Origin: Coptodactyla brooksi
Taxonomy: Eukaryota; Arthropoda; Insecta; Coleoptera; Scarabaeidae
Reading direction: 5' to 3'
Assembly (NCBI GenBank): GCA_033557675.1
Contig: JAWQRM010000321.1
Span: 1-24,191 of the forward strand
Length of the DNA stretch: 24,191 nucleotides
The notes below the pieces were generated by a model, which saw only the letters and a program-made list of their open reading frames with translations, made no database searches and had not been told where the DNA came from. Made by a program: the position numbers and the translations under genes. Shown here piece by piece: positions 9,701-18,096 of this stretch; the first letter of the stretch is position 1, and each line of letters starts with the position of its first letter.

Positions 9701-10080
9701 CTTTGTTACGTGTACTGACTTTCGCTTTAATCCGTCTAAAGAGAAAACTAGCACTTATCGGACCAAGCAACAGGTCCAATATATCAAATGAAGAATCTTA
9801 CCTTACTATACTCTTACCTTTAAGCACATTCTGTTATTCTGCGATAAAGAAATATAAAACAACTTTAAAACGTTTACTTTTAATGATTTATTTTTTCCTA
9901 GATAAATACATTTTATGTATTTTAAAAACGGACAGAGATGATGGCAGGAAAAAATAAAGCAGTGACGATATCGGTTTATATTTATTTAGTTTCCGCTTGC
10001 AACTAAGGTATAATTGTAAATGTTGTTGAAAGTAATACTTTTCTTGTTTTATGTATTTTTTCTTGTCTTGTGTCATAAGA
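9701..10080. other. Interval after the PLE fragment, no supported gene
   Basis: An open frame at 9703-9957 (plus) has no domain I can name. Its segment LTILLPLSTFCYSAIKKYKT is loosely like a PLE linker, but the match is too weak to claim. A minus-strand frame over the same bases is low complexity. Confidence 0.25.
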
Positions 10081-10084
10081 TGTC

Positions 10085-10460
10085 AGCCACGCAAAGCAGT
10101 GGACGCTCACTCGACACATATCACATCACGCCACTACCACATACATATACAATCTAAGTAACATACAAATTCAACAACTAAAACATAAAAATATAAAACT
10201 CTAACAACACTACACAATATTCACGAAATTATCGAACTAAAACATCGGTTAACTTTCTCCAAAAAATAACGAATAACCAAAGAAATAAAGATATTCAAGA
10301 CACCATTACACGACAACCTATACTACGACAGAATTCACGTACTTGGGAGGAGAACTTTCAGTACACCTGAGTATAACACAAATAATACAGATCGTATTGC
10401 ACCTGATTGACAAACTACAAGTCATGACCAATAGCCCAGGTAAGACAATAACAGTCTGAC
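10085..10460 (+). other. G-poor, A/C-rich tract upstream of a hammerhead-like motif
   Basis: The plus strand is strongly depleted in G over about 350 bases and rich in A and C. No coding frame is evident. The tract ends at the hammerhead-like motif and a run of AATAAA-like sequence, so it may be the untranslated or pseudo-LTR part of a retroelement transcribed from the plus strand. That is inference from composition and position. Confidence 0.35.
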
Positions 10461-10506
10461 GTAAGCTTCTGAGGATGGCCATAAAAATCCGAAACCGGTC
10501 AAGCTG
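10461..10506 (+). ncRNA. Hammerhead-ribozyme-like motif with intact core
   Basis: Plus strand: 5' arm AAGCTT (10463-10468), core CTGAGGA (10469-10475, fits CUGANGA), one extra T, GG...CC (weak stem II, only 2 bp certain), GAAA (10491-10494), then ACCGGT and C at 10500. After it AAGCT pairs with AGCTT to give a perfect 5-bp stem I. ACCGGT can pair only with a second molecule, because a loop is missing, as reported for hammerheads acting as dimers. AATAAAAATAAAATAAAA follows directly. All core bases needed for cleavage are present, but the short stem II and the extra base leave activity open. Confidence 0.5.
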
Positions 10507-10725
10507 AATAAAAATAAAATAAAAACCAGAAGACTGTTACTTCCAACAATATCTAGAATACCAGTTTATGTTCAGTTTATGGCGTTCTCTGCCTGTCACA
10601 ATGATTGGTCTATAACAGAAAATTATAAGTACGATGTTTATTGGTTTAGTTAAGTCAGTTGTATTACTGATGAAAAACAATGCCACACAGCTACTTTGGT
10701 AGTGATTAACTTACCTTAGAAATAA
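10507..10725. other. Short interval without a gene
   Basis: AT-rich sequence between the hammerhead-like motif and the C-terminal end of the next transposase remnant; nothing identified. Confidence 0.3.
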
Positions 10726-11250
10726 TTAAATTTCTACATTATCATAACTGCTGTCTGACTCTTCTCATAAATTTATAATTACTGCTGCTGTATCTGCGTA
10801 ATCAATGTGGACTTCTTTTTCCCATCAATCTTCACTTATTTTATTACTGAGTTTAATTGTATTTGACCATATTTCAGGACATATTTGGCGTAGACCGTCC
10901 TTCCACATATTTAATGCTTTATTCAGACCATACCCATCGCTTCCAATGTGCCTATTATAATAGGTTGTTGCCCAGTCTCAAATGTGCTCGATAGGGTTAA
11001 AAATGCAGTGGTAAGGAGGGAGTCTAAGTGTGCTATGACCATACCGCTGGGCAAGCGCTACGGCAACGTGTTGTTTGGTGGTTTATGTAGTTGCACTAGC
11101 TCAAGCAATTGTAATTTTAAAAATGTTTCAAAAAATTTTAACAGATCAGCTATCATTATCCTGCCAGGATCTGTTTACGGAACCATTTCCAAAAATGCAG
11201 GTTTCATCTAGGAGCACAAGCTGTTCGGGCTGTTGTGAGTTCATATTCCT
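10726..11250 (-). pseudogene. IS630/Tc1/mariner transposase pseudogene of a second lineage (mariner-4)
   Basis: Minus-strand remnant of a DDE transposase different from the DFFLW group. LVLLDETCIF followed by NRSWQDND carries the first catalytic Asp (codon 11208-11206). ADLLKFF and LQLLELVQLHKPP are a spacer region. QRYGHSTLRLPPYHCIFNPIEHI carries the last catalytic Glu (10989-10987). WKDGLRQICPEIW, DWWEKE-like sequence and a C-terminal EESDSSYDNVEI end at a stop at 10726. The block between the first Asp and the spacer, which should hold the second Asp (DNAPYHS-type motif), is missing, and there are several stops and frame changes. Its terminal repeats were not located. It is clearly inactive. 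Confidence 0.75.
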
Positions 11251-12000
11251 TTTAGAGCTATGTGATGTAGCTCCATCACACCCCTGCGAGGATCATCCTT
11301 AACAACAACAACACATAACTCGATGACTCATAAACATAAACACTAATGGGTGCATAATATGGGAGTTTCCCATAATTATTTAGAGTTGGCAACAAATTTA
11401 AAATGCCATACATCATTAAGGATGTACATTGTCTGTTTGAGTGGCTCGGCCATAGAAAACAATTGAAAGCAAAGAATCCATATCCAGATATAAAGTCGAT
11501 ATCGGATAATAATCGGTAAAGGCTTATCTCACTTTTAGGAAAGGATTACATTCATCATACATTAAGTTGTGAATATTCGCTGATTGTACTGGAATACAAA
11601 TCCACTGGACATATTCTCTAAATAAGGTGTAATAAAAGTTACATTCAGAAGTTGCATACTTTTGCATACTTTTGCTAATGTGCATCAAATAGAGGTATTT
11701 TCCTGTAACAAATATTGTTCCTGTTGTTAACTCAGACGACAACCAGAAGTGTTCATCGGGTTGCCGGGACCAACGGTTGATTATGCTATCTCCGGAGAAC
11801 TAGCCTGATACTTCTTGGGTGTGAGGTCAACACTTTCATTTCAAGCTCCCTTACCATCGAGCTCCCTTAAAATTGTCAATTTTAAGATAACGTGTAAAGT
11901 TTTAGTTAGTACGTAATATAATGTTAAAATATTCTCGTGCATTGCAGCAAGAAATATAATCCGTACTCACATTATTTTTACTTGTTTTGAGTCTCCCCTT
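11251..12000. other. Interval without a supported gene
   Basis: Contains the presumed eroded 5' part of mariner-4 but no readable N-terminal domain. A 72-codon frame at 11524-11742 (minus) matches no family I know. No repeat structure is visible. Confidence 0.3.
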
Positions 12001-12260
12001 TTATCATTTCATTCGCTCTGCAAACGCATTTGGTGCAAGGTCGCCATCAGATCAGTCACTGTCTCGTCTGCCATCTTTTCCCTAAGTGACAGGTTGACTG
12101 GCAGCTTTGTTCCAGAAAGAGGTTCGGAATTTTAATTCACTCCGGGTATACTCCGATAGTCATTAGCGCTGACCCCGATCGTTCACAGCGCTGGAAGAGG
12201 GAACCTTCCTCCCTTTAGCAGCGACATCGCGCCTTTTTATCAACGCCTAATAGGATTATG
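12000..12260. other. GC-richer patch with a very short reading frame
   Basis: Composition is richer in G+C than the flanks. The only notable frame is a 21-codon one on the minus strand (12074-12009) starting MADETVTDLMATLHQ, which looks like an amphipathic helix and could be the start of a longer spliced or broken gene. It has no continuation in frame. No gene is claimed. Confidence 0.25.
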
Positions 12261-13465
12261 TTTTAACGATGCTGTCTCGTCAAAAGGGCGAACGTGAAAT
12301 ACTGCTAAACATTCACTTATTTTCTCCATTTTAACTCACTAGGATCGCCTGCAAATTCAAACTGAAAGGCAAAATACGAGAACGTATAAGCCTGATAATA
12401 AGTCGTACTTTGCCCATTCATACACAACCCTAATTTTGTTGTGTATTAGTAACTCGTAAATGCTTATTGTGCGTGTTCGTTCATATCAAGCGGCAGGGAG
12501 CGCAGAAGAATAAATGAAAAGAAAAAAATTGTCCTCGGTTTTTACAAGCGACTTAAGAGGCACTTACACGTCATTCTATACGCATCCAGGTAGAAAATTG
12601 CAGGTACGTTTCCTTTCTATCTCTGTCTGTTACTGTAGATAATCTGATCTGAAAACGAGGATGGAAATAGTGACGAATAGTAAAGCTGTTTTACTGTTTA
12701 CGTACTTATTTCAGCAGTTTTCTTTCTAGCCACAGGCTTCTATTCAATAATACCTAAAGGGACGGAATAAAAGGTCTTTTGGTTAAGATTAATACGCTTT
12801 CAAGTTTTGTTGATCTTTTTTACAAACGCGTAATCTTACTTGAACAAGTAAGCCCAAATGAAGCGATGAAATCGAATTAAATATAGCTTTATTACATCAC
12901 TTATTACTAGATTGGTGATTATGTTAGGTATTCAGTTAAAACATCTCTACTATTGCAATCCTACAAGTATCTACAAATGTTAATAAAAATAAATCTACTT
13001 TTTATTGGAAACAAATACTCCAAAAATCAACTTCAATAAGTAGCTCATTGGGAGAAACGATTTCATCAAATTATAACAGATAGAGACGCATAATTTCAAA
13101 TCAACTGCACCTTTTAAACAAATAATAGTCACAGTAGGTTCAGTGTGTTTTGCATGCTTGATGAGGTTTTTGTTCTCAGTCGACATGTTTCAGCATATGC
13201 GCTATTTTTAAGACTCAAGACTTAAGTACTCGTCAAGCAGGCAAAACACATCGAACCTACGACGATTAAGGCGAAAGCAAGCAAGAAAGCATCCAAACAA
13301 AAAATAGTCAGTTTTGTTTAATTTTTCCAGCATTGCTTTAAGCAAACTATTGCTGTTTTTAAGAACTGCAATAAAATTATTAAAATTCATTTAGACTTCT
13401 GTGATCTTAAGTTTATGCTAAAACGAAACGTGCAAACATAAATTAACCTATGTTTAGAGTTTTGT
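12261..13465. other. AT-rich interval without a recognisable gene
   Basis: Two minus-strand frames of about 60 codons (12995-13186 and 13208-13390) have no known motif. No terminal repeats or hammerhead-like motif seen. This is the left flank of piggyBac copy 2. Confidence 0.35.
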
Positions 13466-13734
13466 TTAACCCTGCTATTCTCCTTAGTTTTACTATACAC
13501 TTGTAGTCCTTCCCGTCATAGTGACCCGATGTATGCAGGTACAGGAGGTTGACAAGAATAGCTCGAAATTAGTGTATATTGTGATTTTATTACAGTACAT
13601 AAACACAAACATCGATGAAAAGCAATCTCATTACTGACAAAAGTAAAATGTATTATAATAAAAAATATTACAAACACTAAATCTAAAAGCAAGAGAGAAT
13701 ATCAAATAAATTCTTATGTGTATCCGATTATTAC

Positions 13735-15027
13735 CTAATCTTTACACTGATGACAATAATACACCACATGAACCTTACACAGGAAATATTTATTACACTT
13801 ATAACATGTTATACTTGTTTTTTTTGTCACATTTTGATGGACACCTATTATCTCGTGCTCTTTTATTTTTACTGATTGCACTAGATGTAGATGGCACTGC
13901 TACTTCGCTACGTTGATCTTGAATTTTTTACGGCTTTTCTTTATTACGGCGGTAGCTTGTAGAGTACGAAGTTTTTGTTTTCTTAACATAACATAGGAAG
14001 TAACCATCGGTTTGCCCAATTCTTCCAGAGATAGTCTTATCTTGTACAGAACGTTCTTATTCCAATCTGGATTTATTTCCCTCCATGACGCAAATGGATT
14101 ATAAGCACTAACATCAAGGATATTGAGTTGGGTTGGGTTGGTATATGCTGCGATACTTTGCTCTAATGTATCAACCGCCCCTTTGATAGAGTTATAATCT
14201 AGTATCGTTTGTGACTTCTTGTCGTCCCGTTGAAAGCAACGTCTTTATTTTTTAGGCACATGTGACATAATTGCGGTATCCTTGGTAAAATAAAAAGTAG
14301 AATTACGTACTTCTTTACTTATTGTAATCACGGGAAGTTTGAGTTTAATGTTGTAAGTTTTCTTTTGAGGACCATTTCACCTAATTTTTTGGACGCGAAA
14401 AAGTTACCGCATGTAACATTTTGTCCCCCGAGTTCATGTGTTAGGTCTAAAACTACTCGCATCCCTTTTCCCGTATTAACTTACGCTTTCATGGCGTAGA
14501 AACTACTACTGTCACAAAGAGTCCATATTTTGATGGCATATTTAGCTGGCTTGCTGGGAATGTTTAAAAGGACAGCGTCCTCTGAAGCCAACAAGTTGTT
14601 CGTCAACAGTAACACCTACATTGTACAGTTTAGGCATAATTTCTATCTACTTCTCTCACAACTGTCTTATATGGGGTTAATCTGTCACTTGCTCTCCTTT
14701 GTTGATGATCGACCTTATCGTTAAAACGTAATACTACCGGTTTGTGCATTCCACAAACTTCTTGTTGATTCTCCGTGTGACTTATAAACTCCTGCCAACA
14801 ACAATAATCGTATATATGCTTGTACTGTCATATTATCCAGATCTTCCCAATCGCATCCGTACACTCTCCGACCTTCAGTATTGCTCACATTTTTAACACA
14901 ATATTTTCAAGTGTAGGGTTCACGATAACTTACAAACGCAGATAGAATATTCTTCACTCTGGATATGGCATACCTAGTTGAATCAGGAGTAATTCATTAT
15001 ATTTTGACTAGATGCTCATCCATTTGG
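13735..15027 (-). pseudogene. piggyBac transposase pseudogene, copy 2
   Basis: From the N-terminal side: SRVKNILSAF, EGRRVYGCDWEDLDN, AYIRLLLLAGVYKSHGEST, a gap, ASDRLTPYKTVV, MPKLYNVG, and VTVDEQLVGFRGRCPFK with the first catalytic Asp (14604-14602). GMRVVLDLTHELGGQNVTCGNFF has Gly where the second catalytic Asp belongs (14408-14406). DDKKSQTILDYNSIKGAVDTLEQ keeps the third Asp (14172-14170). SAYNPFASWREINPDW, LSLEELGKPMVTSY and VAVPSTSSAISKNKRARDNR follow. The C-terminus is a Cys-rich zinc finger (RCPSKCDKK, then after a frameshift in an A run TCYKCNKYFLCKVHV and CHQCKD), with the stop at 13737-13735. Several stops and frameshifts are present. It is inactive on three counts: N-terminus gone, second Asp lost, frame broken. 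Confidence 0.85.
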
Positions 15028-15377
15028 AGGGAATTGATTAAACAAGTTAATTCAAATAATCAACTTGACGCAGTGGAAAGCCTAGAAATTGTGAAAAACA
15101 AAAATAAAATATTTAATAACCGCCCTGCCCCTATACCTGGTTCGATCATTTTGGACATGGTAGGTAGAAGAAGAAGGTAATTAACACCTAATTATAAGTA
15201 AGTGGACCCAATAAAAAGTAATTAGGGTAGGTATATGCCTGGTTTTTCTCCTGAAGATGGTTTATTTGGTAAAGCGGAACATATATTGAGTTTTAAAACA
15301 TTAGTATTGTGGTTGAGGCGTATGTTAGTTCTAGTGACTACGAGACCACAGATCTGCATTTCTGCTAATAAAATAAA
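15028..15377 (+). mobile_element. PLE 3' fragment inside piggyBac copy 2 (PLE-3)
   Basis: Plus-strand insert or replacement between two blocks that match piggyBac copy 1. It encodes NNQLDAVESLEIVKNKN then IFNNRPAPIPGSIILD, and ends at a stop at 15178-15180. This aligns with the C-terminal tail of PLE-1 (NKLLNAFESIEIVKC, NNDREPIPI). A hammerhead-like motif follows 70 bases later, the same order as in PLE-1 and PLE-2. The upstream GIY-YIG core is absent, so this is a heavily 5'-truncated copy, usual for target-primed retrotransposition. The exact left junction (about 15020-15040) is uncertain because both sequences are degraded. Confidence 0.65.
15251..15285 (+). ncRNA. Hammerhead-like motif downstream of PLE-3
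   Basis: Plus strand: CTGAAGA (15251-15257, fits CUGANGA), extra T, stem GGTTTA / TAAAGC (6 bp with one G-G mismatch), loop TTTGG, then GGAAC in place of GAAAC. The loop is the same as in the copy at 22511-22515 while the stem differs. Cleavage-site side ACATATATTGAG is not clearly foldable. Probably inactive. Confidence 0.4.
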
Positions 15378-15476
15378 GTCACAAAATCTTGGAAACAAAC
15401 AATGAAAGATGACAAAGTTATAGAACCTGAAAATCAGTTTCGGGTCATATTGCCCGGAGGAGCTCAGGAGAGTTAA

Positions 15477-16158
15477 TTTTACGGTCTTGACATCGTATGT
15501 GAAATATATTTAACAATAGATTATAAACATATAAACCTTTCTACAACAAAAACATATTTCTTCAAATTATTTCCCTTCATACGGCATAGTACGGTGGGTG
15601 GCATGTAAATACCACTCTGTTAGCCTTTACAATAAGCAAGTTAGAATCATCGCATGAAAAGTTCATCAAATGATATTGGACTTACTAAATTAATAGATTA
15701 TAAAGGATATTATGATACATCGTAAAATTATGTCAATGATCTATCCAACAATAGCTAAATTTTTATATTCTTTATGAAGTTAGATGCGGTTAAATGCACA
15801 CTATTTAACCTTCAAGCAAAAAGGCTGGTACAATTTTAATGAGTTTGTCTGTCGATTGAATTCTTTCAATTTGTCCTGCAATGGAAAATGTATTTTTATA
15901 GATTGAGAAATGATTGTGATCGTTTGATCCTAAACGATTTCAGTTGTACATTCTCGCAGAGCGCCGAACTGTCTGGGTTAAGTGGAAAATTGTAAAGGCA
16001 CTTTTTTAATATATATTTTCGAATATGAAATTTTGGTCTCATTGTCAGCCAGAAACCTAGTACAGTGTATAGAGTAACCAACTAAAAAGCTAGTTAGTTA
16101 CTAGCTTAAAAAGCAGCAATGCATGTAACCCTTCTGGTTAATGGAAGTTGTGGATTAT
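15477..16158. other. AT-rich interval without a recognisable gene
   Basis: No coding or structural feature recognised. A 61-codon minus-strand frame at 15896-16081 has no known motif. Confidence 0.35.
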
Positions 16159-16223
16159 GGAACCTTTAGCTTAGTAACAAAGTTAAACAACGCCCCCACT
16201 ACACTAAAACCGAAAAGTTTTAC
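16159..16223 (-). repeat. Dispersed repeat, copy C (tRNA-like part)
   Basis: On the minus strand: AAAACTTTTCGGTTTTAG, TGTAGTGGGGG, GTTACTAAGCTAAAGGTTCC. It shares these blocks with copies A, B and E. The bases upstream on the minus strand do not show the hammerhead-like half. The box B-like element is degraded (GGTTCCATAATCC). Confidence 0.55.
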
Positions 16224-16401
16224 CGCATCATCGAAAGCGCCAGAGACAAAAAAGTCTTGTTGTTAATCTCAGTACTTTATTGCTCCATTGCCCGATATTT
16301 TCGGGACTTTCTGCATTATCAGATTCCCTTCTAGTCTGCGGGAAGGAATTTATTTCATTGCGAAATTCAGGCTCGCATGATTAATCGATCATTTGCCGCG
16401 A

Positions 16402-16479
16402 GCGCTGCTGAAGATGCCGACTTGGTCGGCGAAACGTGCGTCAAGCAAAATAACTTTTCGACCTTGGTGTAGTGGTGGC
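16402..16479 (+). repeat. Dispersed repeat, copy D (hammerhead-like motif plus box A-like part)
   Basis: Plus-strand copy, inverted relative to copy C about 180 bases away. It begins with the best-preserved hammerhead-like motif in the window, then AACTTTTCGACCTTGG and the box A-like TGGTGTAGTGG. The similarity ends before box B, replaced by an A-rich stretch (about 16495-16512). Confidence 0.55.
16408..16442 (+). ncRNA. Hammerhead-ribozyme-like motif, best preserved (copy D)
   Basis: Core CTGAAGA (16408-16414) fits CUGANGA. One extra T follows. Stem II is GCCGA (16416-16420) with TCGGC (16426-16430), five perfect pairs, loop CTTGG. GAAA is at 16431-16434. Stem III is A-C-G with C-G-T around a 2-base loop TG, leaving GTC with C17 at 16442. 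Stem I can form from GCT (16404-16406) and AGC (16444-16446) after a G-A mismatch. An extra base at the same position between A9 and helix II is known in one viroid hammerhead, so it does not rule out activity. Confidence 0.55.
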
Positions 16480-16589
16480 ATTAGAAGACAAACTAAAATT
16501 AATAAAAAAAAACTCGGTTCTCACGTTTATGGTCAACAAGAACTGCAAACGTCCAATGGAAAAAATTGTAAAAGGTTGTTTTTGTAACT

Positions 16590-17110
16590 GACCGAAATGT
16601 TCGAATTTTGCGGAGTATGGACTATCGAATTTCGCTTAGAGCGACACCACTGGCAATTTGTAATTGTTGTCGCTTAATTTCGCGAGGACCGGATGAATAA
16701 GTGTCGAGTGCTAAACTGTATCAAGCGCCTTGTACAAGGGCCGGTGATGTATGGCGTATGCGAACATGCTCTAACACGGCGCTAAGAGTTATGGTGGCCG
16801 GCAGACCACGGGAACGCATGCACTGCAGTCACTTCACACACAATTTACTGTAGCCGACATAAATCACTCAACTGGAGCGATTCATCAGCCTTATTGTGCG
16901 GACCAGCCGAAGCTTTCAAATCGAACGGCCAATATTTTACGACTTTTTGACAACTCAGATGGCTTTTCCATCTTTTCTGCTCTTGTCCTTCCTGACGTCC
17001 CCGGTCCCAGCATCCCTACGTCAGCCGTTCGCCCTTCCATTCGCCAGACCTTTCGACAAATATCTATGACGAGCATTCGGTTACAATGTAAGCGTCACCT
17101 GCGATTTTTC
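16590..17110. other. GC-rich patch without a recognisable gene
   Basis: Richer in G+C than neighbours, with CpG-dense parts (16720-16820) and a pyrimidine-rich plus strand at about 16960-17060. A 36-codon frame on the plus strand, 16959-17069, starts MAFPSFLLLSFLTSPVPA, which resembles a secretory signal peptide; a 61-codon frame lies on the other strand. Neither matches a family I know. It may be host sequence between transposons. Confidence 0.3.
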
Positions 17111-17619
17111 GATTTCTTGGAAACGGGAAAGTTACTTTTTTGCATAATGCCTACATCTATAAGCATGGAGCGAAAGGATTTTTTATGAAACTAGAAACTA
17201 TCTATTAAATGTGTTTTTTTATAATAGAAGCAATATCTTTTCATTTTTAATAGAACTTTCAATTATCATGATTCGTATGAATGCCCAGATTTATAACAGA
17301 TCCTTGCAAATACTGAGTTAGGAAACGAATTCTGAAAAATGAGCAAAGGTCAGTTAAGTGACGGTGTCGAGTTTTTATCCTATTCTGACTAACAATTAAT
17401 TTTTTGTTATGCACGGCGCGTTTCGACTTTATGTCATTATCAAGTGAATATGTCAGTTAAATCGTAGCTATCCTGTGAAAGGAAATACCAGTACACTCGA
17501 ACGCAGTTCAAATTTAAAATTAGAAATTACGGGTGTATTTTCTAATGGATGTAACCCTTACGGGTCGAAAAATATGAATGCATTTAATTAACAAAAATAA
17601 AAACAATATTAATTATAGA
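17111..17619. other. AT-rich interval with one hammerhead-like motif
   Basis: No coding feature. The only structured signal is the minus-strand motif at 17444-17411, listed separately. Confidence 0.3.
17411..17444 (-). ncRNA. Possible decayed hammerhead-like motif
   Basis: Minus strand: TTGATAA (C3 and G8 changed from CUGANGA), extra T, stem GAC/GTC with loop ATAAA, then GAAAC. The layout equals that of the other motifs but two core bases are wrong and no PLE reading frame lies beside it, so this is the weakest member of the set. Confidence 0.3.
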
Positions 17620-17949
17620 CAATGAGGACATCACTTATGAAATAAAATAATTTTTGGCGATATTTTAGAAAATTGTGGAAAATGCTCAGACATGTCGATC
17701 TTTATTCTCAAATTTACGTCTAATAGATTGGTCATTTTTTTTAAATGGAACGCCCTGTGTATTTTTGCATTTTTGAATTTTACTTGATGGTCTGATTTCA
17801 ACAACCTACAAATTGTAGGCTACAACGCTTAGGGTTTAAGTGATAAAGGTAACGGTTTCAAAGAGATTTGGTGAAAACACAAAAATACAGCGAAAACGAA
17901 CAGTTTTGAAATAAAAAATATTTTTCCATATCGCTACTCATTGTTTGCT

Positions 17950-18025
17950 TTAGCGTATTAAATTTCCAAAATGTTCTTCATTGGCTTCTTGACAAAAACC
18001 TAAAATCTTTTTCAAATCACATTCG
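17950..18025 (-). pseudogene. Inverted copy of the mariner-1 transposase C-terminus
   Basis: Minus strand reads GFCQEANEEHFGNLIR and a stop at 17952-17950. It corresponds to CFYQEGNGEHFENLIR at the end of the plus-strand pseudogene (stop near 18809). Preceding codons (LKKIL) are degraded. It forms the inner part of the left arm and has no function of its own. Confidence 0.7.
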
Positions 18026-18096
18026 GTTTTCTACAGTATTTTTCTGCAATTACACAAAAACATTATACATAACCGAAATAATAAATAGGAACCAAG

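Larger units (their letters stand above)
13470..15472 (-). mobile_element. piggyBac element, copy 2, with both ends
   Basis: A 2.0-kb element on the minus strand with TTAA on both sides (13466-13469 and 15473-15476). The left end is CCCTGCTATTCTCCT. The right end, read on the minus strand, is CTCTCCTGAGCTCCTC, close to copy 1's CCTTGCTGTGCTCCTC. Each end carries a palindrome inside: CCCGTCATAGTGACCCG at 13512-13528 and CGGGTCATATTGCCCG at 15441-15456. The transposase remnant fills 13735-about 15010. Between about 15028 and 15377 the sequence stops matching copy 1 and instead holds a PLE 3' fragment, so the original N-terminal coding region has been lost or replaced. Confidence 0.85.

Noticed and set aside
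9703..9957. Possible further PLE linker in the 84-codon plus-strand frame
   Set aside because: Only a loose resemblance over about 20 residues; a profile search would be needed.
12009..12074. Minus-strand 21-codon frame MADETVTDLMATLHQ
   Set aside because: Too short, with no in-frame continuation; resembles a gag or coiled-coil start only vaguely.
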